From assembly GCA_039935415.1 (NCBI GenBank), contig JBDTKH010000056.1, positions 1 to 29,453 on the forward strand: 29,453 bases of DNA, written 5' to 3'. Every line of letters starts with the position of its first letter. The first letter of the stretch is position 1. The DNA comes from Palsa-870 sp039935415. Its GTDB lineage: Bacteria; Chloroflexota; Dormibacteria; Dormibacterales; Dormibacteraceae. Shown here one piece after another: positions 14,726 through 22,022 of this stretch. Under the pieces are notes generated by a model. That model had not been told where the DNA came from. It did no database searches and saw only the letters and a list, made by a program, of their open reading frames with translations. Position numbers and translations under genes: made by a program.

Positions 14726-15919
14726 CTAGAAGCTGATGCGCGTCAGCCTCCACAGCCTGCCAGGTGGATAGAGCGGATCCGACGTAACCAGCGGCACGTC
14801 AAGGTCGTAGTCGCCCAGGACCATGTGCTCCGTGCCCTCCCTGGTGCCCGCTGGCAGCGGCTTGTCGACCGTGATGACGCGGGCGTCCAGCCGCTGGCGA
14901 AGCACCATGGCCGGCCACTCGACGAGGTCGACGTCCACCGACGAGACCAGGTCCGACTGCGCGCCCCAGGGTGTCACGTACGTCGCGACGGTCTGGTTTC
15001 GAGCGATCACGCGCTGCACGTGCAATGCCGATTTCAAGGAGGCGGCCAGGGACGTAGCGACGCCGAACGCGTTGTCGAGCGTGGGCTGGCCCATGACACA
15101 CCCGTACAGCGTGATCTGGTGGCCATCGACGGCGACGGTGGCCGCGAACAGGAAGTTCGCGCCGCTGCTCAGACCCGATCCGGTCTTGATGCCGATGATC
15201 CCGCCCTGGCCGAGCACGGAATCGACGTTGTAGACGATCCCCGCCACCGGGAGCTGCGCCTGGGCCATCCCGACGATCTGCGCGAAAACCTCCTGCTTCA
15301 TCGCAGTCATACCCAGCGCAATGAGGTCCGTCGGTGTGCTCACGCTCGTCGGCGAGGCCCCACTGGTGTCGCCGAAGTTCGTGTGCACCATGTGCAGCGC
15401 CGCGGCCCGCGCATTCATCCTGGTCACGAACGCGCCGGTCGAGCCGGCGTCCCATCGCGCGAGCGTTTCGGCAAGGTTGTTGGCGGACGGGATCAGCATG
15501 CCCTGGAGAGCCTGCAGCTCGGTGATCTGCTCACCGGCTCGAACTTCGACCACCGATTCCCTGTCCGCCAGGTCCGCCTCGTAGGACTGGACGTCGGCGT
15601 CGGTGAGCGTGATCGTCGGGCCACTGTCGTTCGTCCGAAGCGGCTTGTCCTCGAGGATCAAGAGGGCCGTCATCACCTTGGTGACGCTGGCCGCCGGGAT
15701 CGGCTGCTCGTTGCCTGAGGTCGCGATGAAGCCCAGGCCCTGGACTCCGACCGCCGCCGACCCCCGCGTCGGCCACGGCAGCACCGGCGCGGTCCCGGCG
15801 ACCGCGTACGAAGTCGGGACCGAGGGCGTCGCGGCCACCGCGGGGATTGGACGGAGGTAGCTCCAGGCCCCAAGACCCAGGGCGACGAGGAGGAGAAACA
15901 ATCCGATTCGCAGACGCAT
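14726..15919 (-). CDS. D-alanyl-D-alanine carboxypeptidase (PBP5-like, peptidase S11)
   Basis: The 397-residue protein starts with a signal peptide or anchor (RLRIGLFLLLVALGLGAW) followed by an extracytoplasmic penicillin-binding domain. The three active-site motifs of family S11 are present: SxxK in ASVTKVMTA, SxN in SANNLAE and KTG in GIKTGSGLS. It trims the terminal D-Ala from peptidoglycan stem peptides outside the membrane. A C-terminal domain with beta-strand character (about 300-397) resembles the PBP5 C-domain, without an obvious amphipathic anchor. TAAGGT lies nine bases before the ATG at 15919. The gene is transcribed divergently from tdh. The DUF6855-like gene follows after 36 bases. 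Confidence 0.9.
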   Translation of the reverse strand: MRLRIGLFLLLVALGLGAWSYLRPIPAVAATPSVPTSYAVAGTAPVLPWPTRGSAAVGVQGLGFIATSGNEQPIPAASVTKVMTALLILEDKPLRTNDSGPTITLTDADVQSYEADLADRESVVEVRAGEQITELQALQGMLIPSANNLAETLARWDAGSTGAFVTRMNARAAALHMVHTNFGDTSGASPTSVSTPTDLIALGMTAMKQEVFAQIVGMAQAQLPVAGIVYNVDSVLGQGGIIGIKTGSGLSSGANFLFAATVAVDGHQITLYGCVMGQPTLDNAFGVATSLAASLKSALHVQRVIARNQTVATYVTPWGAQSDLVSSVDVDLVEWPAMVLRQRLDARVITVDKPLPAGTREGTEHMVLGDYDLDVPLVTSDPLYPPGRLWRLTRISF

Positions 15920-15969
15920 CTCTGCAACACCTTAGGGCGAGCGCCGACGACGGTTATGCCCGAAAGTGA

Positions 15970-15991
15970 ATATCGCCTTCGGCGGTATCCT
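15970..15991 (+). promoter_or_regulatory. tdh promoter with overlapping inverted repeat
   Basis: TATCCT at 15986-15991 stands seven bases before the tdh ATG, a leaderless arrangement. ATATCGCC (15970-15977) and GGCGGTAT (15981-15988) form an eight-pair inverted repeat with one G-U and a three-base loop, overlapping the -10 box. No good -35 hexamer is seen. Confidence 0.45.
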
Positions 15992-15998
15992 GCCAAGA

Positions 15999-17030
15999 AT
16001 GAAGGCGCTCGTAAAAGCCAGGGCCGCCCCTGGCCTCTGGCTCCAGGATGTGCCCGACCCGACGCCCGGTCCGGGCGAGGTCCTGATTCGCGTCCTGCGG
16101 ACCGGGATCTGCGGCACCGACCTCCACATCGAAAGCTGGAACGAGTGGGCGCAGCACACGATCCATCCGCCGCTGGTCATCGGCCACGAGTTCGTCGGCG
16201 AGGTCGTCGAGCTTGGGGAGGGCGTGGCGTCGGTGTATCCCGGCGAGATCGTGGGGGCCGAGGGTCACATCGTGTGCGGGCGCTGCCGAAACTGCATGGC
16301 GGGCCGTCGCGCGCTCTGCGCCAACACCGTCGGCATCGGAGTGCAGCGCGATGGCGCTTTCGCCGAATTCATAGTCATGCCTGCCGGCAACCTGTGGCCG
16401 CATCTCACAAAGATCGACCTGGACGTGGCAGCGATCTTCGATCCCTTCGGCAACGCGGTGCACACGGCGACGCAGTTTCGCGTCGTGGCCGAAGACGTGC
16501 TCATCACCGGGGCGGGCCCGATCGGGATCATGGCCGCGATGGTCGCGCGCCACAACGGCGCGCGGTTCGTGGTCATCACGGACCTGAGCGAGTACAGGCT
16601 GGAGCTGGCACGCAAGGTCGGCGTGACGCGCGCGGTCGACGTTGGGACCACGACGCTCGCCCAGGTCCAGGAAGAGCTGGGCATGAAGGAAGGATTCGAC
16701 GTCGCGTTCGAGATGTCCGGCCAGGGGAGCGCGCTGCGCGACGTGATCGCCAACATGGCGCACGGCGGGCGGGTTGCGATCCTGGGCCTGCCCGACCACG
16801 AGTTCGCCGTGGACTGGACGCAGGTCGTGTTGAAGATGCTCACCGTGAAAGGCGTTTACGGGCGCCAGATCTTCGAAACCTGGTACCAGATGTCCGTGTT
16901 CACCCAGAGCGGCCTGGACATCTCGCCCGTGATCACCCACCGCTTTCCGTATCACCAGTTCGAGCAGGCCTTCGCCGTCGCGCATTCCGGCAAGTGCGGG
17001 AAGGTGGTGCTGGACTGGACCGCACGTTAG
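15999..17030 (+). CDS. tdh: L-threonine 3-dehydrogenase
   Basis: Tdh oxidises L-threonine with NAD to 2-amino-3-oxobutyrate. The 343-residue zinc alcohol-dehydrogenase-like protein has the catalytic zinc ligands C38 (GICGTDLHIESWNEWA) and H63-E64 (VIGHEFVGEVVE). The structural zinc cysteines are in CGRCRNCMAGRRALC, and the NAD-binding loop is GAGPIGIMAA. The stretch ESWNEWAQHTI is typical of Tdh rather than other medium-chain dehydrogenases. The ATG at 15999 gives the standard N-terminus MKALVK and numbering like the E. coli enzyme; the upstream GTG at 15966 would add 11 non-conserved residues. kbl follows after 15 bases in one operon, completing the pathway to glycine. Confidence 0.95.
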   Translation: MKALVKARAAPGLWLQDVPDPTPGPGEVLIRVLRTGICGTDLHIESWNEWAQHTIHPPLVIGHEFVGEVVELGEGVASVYPGEIVGAEGHIVCGRCRNCMAGRRALCANTVGIGVQRDGAFAEFIVMPAGNLWPHLTKIDLDVAAIFDPFGNAVHTATQFRVVAEDVLITGAGPIGIMAAMVARHNGARFVVITDLSEYRLELARKVGVTRAVDVGTTTLAQVQEELGMKEGFDVAFEMSGQGSALRDVIANMAHGGRVAILGLPDHEFAVDWTQVVLKMLTVKGVYGRQIFETWYQMSVFTQSGLDISPVITHRFPYHQFEQAFAVAHSGKCGKVVLDWTAR

Positions 17031-17045
17031 CCGAGAGGTAGCCGG

Positions 17046-18233
17046 ATGTTCGAAACCATGCGCCCGCACCTGGTGACCCAGCTTGACGAGATTCGCGCCG
17101 CGGGCCTGGAGAAACAAGAGCGCGTGCTCACGGGACCGCAGGGCTCGGTCGTAACGGTCCTGGACAACGAGGTGCTGAACCTCTGCGCCAACAACTACCT
17201 GGGCCTTGCCGACCATCCCGCCGTCGTTGCGGCCGCCAAGGAGGCGCTGGACCGCTGGGGATACGGCATGGCGTCCGTGCGTTTCATCTGCGGCACCCAG
17301 GAGGTCCACAAAGAGCTCGAGGCGGCGCTCACCGACTTCCTCGGTACCGAGGACACGATCCTTTTTTCGTCGTGCTTCGACGCCAACGGCGGCATCTTCG
17401 AGGCTCTTCTCGACGAGCACGACGCGGTGATCTCCGACGCGCTGAACCACGCGAGCATCATCGACGGCGTCCGGCTGTGCAAGGCGCGCCGCCTCCGCTA
17501 CGCGAACCGCGACATGGAAGATCTTGAAAAGCAGCTCAAGGAAAGCGCCGACGCCCGTTTCCGCATGGTGGTCACGGACGGCGCGTTCTCGATGGACGGA
17601 TACCTCGCGCCGCTGCCGGAGATCTGCGAGCTCGCCGAGCGCCACGACGCGCTCGTCATGGTGGACGACTCGCACGCGGTCGGTTTCATGGGAGCCAACG
17701 GCCGCGGCACCCACGAGCATCACGGGGTGATGGGCAGGATCGATGCGATCACCGGCACCCTCGGCAAAGCTCTCGGCGGCGCCAGCGGCGGCTACGTGTC
17801 GGGCCGCAGGGAGCTGGTCGCCATGCTGCGCCAGCGCTCCAGGCCCTACCTCTTCTCCAACTCGGTCGCGCCTCCCATCGTCGCCGCCAGCCTGAAGGTG
17901 CTGGACCTGATCAAATCCGCAACCGAGCTCAGGGAGCGACTTCGCGACAACACAAAGTTCTTCCGGGCCGAGATGACCGCGGCCGGCTTCGACATCCTTC
18001 CGGGTGAGCACCCCATCGTCCCCGTGATGGTGGGCGACGCGACGCTCGCGGGGCGGATGGCTCAGCTGATGCTCGAGAAAGGCGTCTACGTGATCGGATT
18101 CTCGTACCCGGTCGTGCCACAGGGCAAGGCCCGCATCAGGACCCAGGTGTCGGCCGCCCACTCGCGCGCCGACCTCGAGCGGGCGGTCCGGGCGTTCGTG
18201 GAAACGAGGGAGGCGCTGGCGACCGCGCCTTAG
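17046..18233 (+). CDS. kbl: 2-amino-3-ketobutyrate CoA ligase (glycine C-acetyltransferase)
   Basis: Kbl cleaves 2-amino-3-oxobutyrate with CoA to glycine and acetyl-CoA, consuming the unstable product of Tdh. The 395-residue PLP enzyme belongs to the alpha-oxoamine synthase family. The PLP lysine is K241 in TGTLGKALGGASGGY, DDSHAVGFMG holds the cofactor-ring Asp/His, and NNYLGLADHP and SVRFICGTQEVHKELE are typical of Kbl. The ATG at 17046 is 15 bases after the tdh stop with GAGAGG upstream. The stop codon directly abuts that of the converging gnd gene (TAG|CTA), with no terminator hairpin visible. Confidence 0.95.
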   Translation: MFETMRPHLVTQLDEIRAAGLEKQERVLTGPQGSVVTVLDNEVLNLCANNYLGLADHPAVVAAAKEALDRWGYGMASVRFICGTQEVHKELEAALTDFLGTEDTILFSSCFDANGGIFEALLDEHDAVISDALNHASIIDGVRLCKARRLRYANRDMEDLEKQLKESADARFRMVVTDGAFSMDGYLAPLPEICELAERHDALVMVDDSHAVGFMGANGRGTHEHHGVMGRIDAITGTLGKALGGASGGYVSGRRELVAMLRQRSRPYLFSNSVAPPIVAASLKVLDLIKSATELRERLRDNTKFFRAEMTAAGFDILPGEHPIVPVMVGDATLAGRMAQLMLEKGVYVIGFSYPVVPQGKARIRTQVSAAHSRADLERAVRAFVETREALATAP

Positions 18234-19670
18234 CTAGTCGGTCTTGACCTCGGTCCCGTCCTGCGCCCAGCGCGTGTGATACGCGCCTTCGCGGTCGACC
18301 CGGTGGTAAGTGTGCGCTCCGAAGTAGTCGCGCAGGCCCTGGATCAGGTTGGCCGGTCCACGCGCGCGCCGGTAGCCGTCGTAGTAGGCGAGCGAGGAGG
18401 CAAACGCGGGGATCGGGACCCCCTGTTCGACGGCATGGTTGATGACGCTGCGCCAGGCACGCTGGGCAGACCCGAGCGCCTCCTGGAAGAACGGCGCAAG
18501 CATCAGGTTGGACAGCTCCGGCGACTCGGAGTACGCATCCTTGATGCGGTCCAGGAACTGGGCGCGGATGATGCATCCTCCGCGCCAGATCGTCGCCAGG
18601 GCGCCGAGGTCCAGGTTCCACAGGTATTCACGGGAACCCGCTCGCAGGTGCTCGAACCCCTGGGCGTAGGCGACGATCTTTGAAGCGTAAAGCGCGTCAC
18701 GCACGTCGTCGACGAAGCGCGAGTCCCGCTTGAGGGCGGCGCTTGCCGCAGGCCCTGAAAGAATCCCGGCGGCCTTGACGCGCTGCGCCTTCTGGCTCGA
18801 CAGCATGCGGGCGAAGACGGCCTCGGTGATGCCGGTCAGCGGGACGCCAAGCTCGAGCGCGGACTCGCTCGTCCACCGCCCCGTTCCCTTCTGCTCGGCC
18901 TCGTCTTCGATTGCGTCGACCAACGCTTTGTCCGTGTCGCCATCGCGCTTGGCGAGGACGTTGGCCGCGATCTCGATCAGGTATGACTGGAGCTCGCCCT
19001 TGTTCCAGTCGCGAAAGACTTCCGCCAGCTCGGCGGGGGCGAGCCCGAGCGACTGGCGGAGGAAGTCATAGGTTTCCGCAATGAGCTGGATGTCGGCGTA
19101 CTCGATCCCGTTGTGGACCATCTTCACGAAATGTCCCGCGCCGTCGGGACCGATGTACGTGCAGCACGGGACGCCGTCGACCTTCGCCGAGATCGCCGTC
19201 AGCATTTCAGCGACCCGCTGGTAGGACTCGGCGGTCCCGCCTGGCATGATGCTGGGCCCCAGCAGAGCACCCTCCTCCCCGCCAGAGACACCGGCCCCGA
19301 TGAACCCGAGGTTGGCTCGTTCCGCGGACGCGGCCCGGCGGCGGGTGTCGTGGAAGAGCGAGTTGCCGCCGTCGATGATGGTGTCGCCAGGCTTCAGGAT
19401 GGGCGACAGCGCGTCGATCGTCTCGTCCACCGCGGAGCCGGCCTTGACCATGATCAGGATGGCGCGCGGAGGCTTGAGGACCTGCACCAGCTCCTGCAGC
19501 GTTCCGGCAGGACGGAAGTCACCCTCCGCGGCGTGCTCGGCCATGAATTCGTCGGTGCGCTTGCGGGTGCGGTTGTACACGGCGACATGGACGCCGTGTG
19601 ATGCGAGGTTGCGAGCGAGGTTCTGGCCCATCGTCGCCAGGCCGACAACTCCCATCTCGTGCTCCGCCAT
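18234..19670 (-). CDS. gnd: 6-phosphogluconate dehydrogenase, decarboxylating
   Basis: Gnd oxidises and decarboxylates 6-phosphogluconate to ribulose 5-phosphate with NADP, in the oxidative pentose phosphate pathway. The 478-residue protein has the N-terminal Rossmann loop GVVGLATMGQNLARNLASHG, the signature IDGGNSLFHDTRRR, GAGVSGGEEGALLGPSIMPGG, and the catalytic GHFVKMVHNGIEYADIQLIAE. The long all-helical C-terminal domain (WTSESALELGVP, ANLIQGLRDYFGAHTYHR) marks the long-chain, homodimeric type. The ATG at 19670 is chosen because MAEHEMGVVG is the family N-terminus; TAATGT lies seven bases upstream. The promoter region overlaps the end of the CBS gene. Confidence 0.95.
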   Translation of the reverse strand: MAEHEMGVVGLATMGQNLARNLASHGVHVAVYNRTRKRTDEFMAEHAAEGDFRPAGTLQELVQVLKPPRAILIMVKAGSAVDETIDALSPILKPGDTIIDGGNSLFHDTRRRAASAERANLGFIGAGVSGGEEGALLGPSIMPGGTAESYQRVAEMLTAISAKVDGVPCCTYIGPDGAGHFVKMVHNGIEYADIQLIAETYDFLRQSLGLAPAELAEVFRDWNKGELQSYLIEIAANVLAKRDGDTDKALVDAIEDEAEQKGTGRWTSESALELGVPLTGITEAVFARMLSSQKAQRVKAAGILSGPAASAALKRDSRFVDDVRDALYASKIVAYAQGFEHLRAGSREYLWNLDLGALATIWRGGCIIRAQFLDRIKDAYSESPELSNLMLAPFFQEALGSAQRAWRSVINHAVEQGVPIPAFASSLAYYDGYRRARGPANLIQGLRDYFGAHTYHRVDREGAYHTRWAQDGTEVKTD

Positions 19671-19677
19671 GCCCACC

Positions 19678-19683
19678 ACATTA
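19678..19683 (-). promoter_or_regulatory. Candidate -10 box (TAATGT) of gnd
   Basis: On the minus strand TAATGT ends seven bases before the gnd ATG, again a leaderless spacing. It lies just beyond the CBS gene stop, so gnd probably has its own transcript. Confidence 0.45.
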
Positions 19684-19726
19684 ACGAGTGACCTGGAGCC
19701 GTGGCCGCCCCCAGCCAGGCTTGCGG

Positions 19727-20185
19727 TTACCTGATCATCTTGCGCACGCACGGCGTCGCGCTCGCGGCGCACTCGACAGCATCCGATTTAAGAAGCAGTC
19801 CGACAAGCTTCCCGTCGGACGTCGTTACGGGCGAGCTCTCTAGCTCGTGCTCGACCATGTAGTCCGCGATCTCCTTGATCGGGATATAGGGGCGGAACGT
19901 GCTGGGGCCGGTCCGCATCGCATTCTCGACGGGAAGCTCCGGGTCGAGGCCGAGCTCCTTCCCGCGCAGCAGTCCAAGGACGTGTCGGTCGTCGTCGACG
20001 ACGACAGCTGCGTCCAGGCCCGCCGCCCGAATGCGCGCGCTCAGGTCGCCGAGCCGATCCTTCGGGCCGCCGACCGCGACGTCAAGGCGTGCGATGTCGC
20101 CCGCGCGCGGATGCTTCGAGTTCTCGCCTTCGGTCGGCAGGCCCGCCGCGAGCGTCTTGAGCCGCGCCGCGGCCATGGGTGCCAT
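19727..20185 (-). CDS. CBS-domain protein (C-terminal half of a rhodanese-CBS fusion)
   Basis: From ATG 20185 this frame encodes 152 residues with a pair of CBS motifs: GDLSARIRAAGLDAAVVVDDDRHVLGLLRGKEL and, after an AMRTGPSTFRP linker, IKEIADYMVEHELESSPVTTSDGKLVGLLL. CBS pairs bind adenosine nucleotides and regulate enzymes or transporters. The first 30 residues (AARLKTLAAGLPTEGE) are the tail of a rhodanese domain, and the same frame continues upstream through three stop codons into the rest of that domain. About 15 residues usual between ARLK and AAGLPTEGE appear to be missing. The CBS part itself looks intact and may be expressed alone from the internal ATG, though no ribosome-binding site is seen. 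Confidence 0.7.
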   Translation of the reverse strand: MAPMAAARLKTLAAGLPTEGENSKHPRAGDIARLDVAVGGPKDRLGDLSARIRAAGLDAAVVVDDDRHVLGLLRGKELGLDPELPVENAMRTGPSTFRPYIPIKEIADYMVEHELESSPVTTSDGKLVGLLLKSDAVECAASATPCVRKMIR

Positions 20186-20374
20186 GTCTCAAGCGGCGTC
20201 TCAGCAGTAGACGGTTGGGTCGGTCCGGGCGACCGCCTGGTCCAGCTTGCGCAGCGGAAGGTTCACCGCGCCTGGCAGGTGATCTTCCTAGTACTCCTTC
20301 GGGGGAAGGACGTCGACGAGCTGCGCGCCCTGCTTGACCATCTCCTGGAGCTGGTCGTGATCGATCAACCTCAC
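20186..20374 (-). pseudogene. Rhodanese domain interrupted by three in-frame stop codons
   Basis: From GTG 20374 the frame reads RLIDHDQLQEMV, LVDVLPPKEY, TAG (20288-20290), EDHLPGAVNLPLRKLDQAV, TVYC, TGA (20201-20203), DAA, TGA (20189-20191), DM, and runs without a frameshift into the CBS protein. Homologous rhodaneses, as I recall them, have a sense residue, Trp and Cys at the three stop positions, each one substitution away. The TYC-type active-site Cys remains. Three stops without any frameshift suggest a recent pseudogene, base errors, or less likely recoding. The start follows the YiiX-like gene by 20 bases. Confidence 0.65.
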
Positions 20375-20393
20375 CACCGTGGCACCATCCCAG

Positions 20394-20930
20394 TCAGGGC
20401 CGTGCGCCAAAGCGCTTTGCGAGGTCGGCCGGAAAGGTGAGGAAGGGGTCGAGGTCTGGCACGAGCCCACCGGCCTGCAGCGCCCTCACCACGAGGCCCG
20501 AGCAGATCTGGTGGTTGCGGCGCATCAGGCGCAGCTGCCATCCGAACAGGAGGAACGCGCTCGCCCCAACCAGGTCCAGGAAACCAAAGCCCTGCCCGAC
20601 CTGATCCGTCGCGTAAACCGCGGTGCGCGCGCGACCCTCGGCGGAGAAATCCGGACCCAGCCGGACGAGATGGTACTCATCGCTTTTGTACCTGGAGATG
20701 GGGTTTCGCTCCACGCCCATCACCTCGGCTTCGACCAGCGACCCGTCCTTCTCGACGATAAGCGCGCTGTGGCTCCAATGCGCGTACGCCGCATCAGAGC
20801 CGTGGAAACGGCGTTTCTCCGCCTGGCTGATCAGCCCCGCCACGGAGTTGTGGCGGTGGGTGAGGATGAAATCGCCGGGAACGAGGTCCGTGGCTTCTTC
20901 GCCCGGGCCGTAACGCTCGAGTTCCGCCAC
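20394..20930 (-). CDS. YiiX/YaeF-like permuted NlpC/P60 papain-fold hydrolase
   Basis: A 178-residue protein with the circularly permuted papain-like order: a His motif first (AHWSHSALIVEKDGSLVEAEV) and the nucleophile Cys later (NHQICSGLVVRALQAGG). The opening ATDLVPGDFILTHRHNSVAGLI and the YAHWSHSALI pattern match YiiX/YaeF and bacterial LRAT-like proteins. The family includes cell-wall amidases and acyltransferases acting on amide or ester bonds; the substrate here is unknown. There is no signal peptide; a hydrophobic stretch LDLVGASAFLLFGWQLRLM lies near residues 118-136. The start is GTG 20930, 33 bases after the SIS gene. Confidence 0.78.
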   Translation of the reverse strand: MAELERYGPGEEATDLVPGDFILTHRHNSVAGLISQAEKRRFHGSDAAYAHWSHSALIVEKDGSLVEAEVMGVERNPISRYKSDEYHLVRLGPDFSAEGRARTAVYATDQVGQGFGFLDLVGASAFLLFGWQLRLMRRNHQICSGLVVRALQAGGLVPDLDPFLTFPADLAKRFGARP

Positions 20931-20963
20931 CTCGTCAACCCGATAACGCCGGGCCGGATGACC

Positions 20964-21998
20964 TCACCAGGTGCGCGTCACCTTGTTCAGGGTGCGCGGT
21001 CTGTCCGGATCGATGCCGCGGGCGACCGCCACGCGGTGCGCGAGCAGCTGGCCCATGACCGCAAGCGTGAGCGGCGTCAGCTCCTCGGGCAGTCCGGACT
21101 CGACGCTCACCGTGGTTTCGGGGTCTCCGCCCGACGCCACCCCATCGATCAACCGGACCACTCGACAGCCCATGCCGTCGAGGCGGTCGCCGATCGCCCT
21201 GATGTCACCCGACACGTGGCCGCCGCCGTCCACCAGCACCACCGGAAATCCGGGCTCGACAACCGCGATCGGCCCGTGCTCGAAGTCGGCGACCGACCAC
21301 GCGCGCGCGAGCACGTAGCTCGTCTCGGTGAGCTTGAGGGCGATTTCCTCGGCGGTCGAGAAGTTGAAACCGCGACCAAGCACGATCGCACGGGGCCCCA
21401 AGAGCGCCGGGACGATGCGATCGAGCTCCGTGTCCTGCTCCAGGACCGCCGACAGCGCGGGGGGCACCTGCCCGAGCGAAGCTTCGAACGAGGCGTCGGG
21501 GTCGAGAGCCTGGGAGATCATCGCCAGCGCGAGCAGGCTCGCCGTGTAGGTCTTGGAGGCGGGCACGCTGCTCTCCGGGCCGGCGCCCAGCGGTAGGACC
21601 AGCTCGGCCGTGGCCGCCAGCTGCGAGGTCGGGTCGTTGGTCAGCGCGAGCGTGAGGGCACCCTGGCGCTTGGCCTCCTCGATGACTGCAATGACGTCGG
21701 GCGACGCTCCCGACTGGGAGATGCCGATCACGCACTGCCCTTCGAGGCGGGGCGGCCTTTCGTAGTGGGTGAAGAGCGACGGCGCGGCGAGCGCGACCAT
21801 CATGTGGTTGCGCACGCCGAAGAGGTATTTCGCGTAAAGCGCGGCATGGTCGGAGCTGCCCCTGGCCACGATGGCGAAACCACGAGGCTTGACTTTGCGA
21901 ACCCGCGCCGCGATCGCGGCGACCGTGCCGCGGCTCTCCGCCAGCATTCGCGACGCGAGCAGCGGCTGCTCGCCGATCTCCTCTCGAAAGCGGCTCAT
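20964..21998 (-). CDS. SIS-domain sugar isomerase/deaminase (GlmS/AgaS-like)
   Basis: A 344-residue protein made of two SIS domains, equal to the isomerase half of GlmS without the glutaminase domain. The N-terminal REEIGEQPLLASRML is the usual start of this group. SIS1 shows ARGSSDHAALYAKYLF and ISQSGASPDVI; SIS2 shows GRGFNFSTAEEIALKLTETSY and FEHGPIAVV; the end NKVTRTW resembles the GlmS NLAKSVTVE tail position. Such proteins deaminate or isomerise amino-sugar phosphates, for example glucosamine 6-phosphate. The exact substrate cannot be told. The start is ATG 21998, 24 bases after the MFS gene. Confidence 0.87.
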   Translation of the reverse strand: MSRFREEIGEQPLLASRMLAESRGTVAAIAARVRKVKPRGFAIVARGSSDHAALYAKYLFGVRNHMMVALAAPSLFTHYERPPRLEGQCVIGISQSGASPDVIAVIEEAKRQGALTLALTNDPTSQLAATAELVLPLGAGPESSVPASKTYTASLLALAMISQALDPDASFEASLGQVPPALSAVLEQDTELDRIVPALLGPRAIVLGRGFNFSTAEEIALKLTETSYVLARAWSVADFEHGPIAVVEPGFPVVLVDGGGHVSGDIRAIGDRLDGMGCRVVRLIDGVASGGDPETTVSVESGLPEELTPLTLAVMGQLLAHRVAVARGIDPDRPRTLNKVTRTW

Positions 21999-22022
21999 GC
22001 TTCCGCCGGCACGTTAGAAAGT

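Noticed and set aside
15954..18161. 735-codon open frame on the minus strand opposite tdh and kbl
   Set aside because: It is the antisense shadow of two unmistakable enzymes in GC-rich DNA; its translation is rich in His, Arg and Asp with no recognisable domain.
20379..21596. 405-codon plus-strand open frame
   Set aside because: Antisense to the YiiX-like and SIS genes, without any domain of its own.
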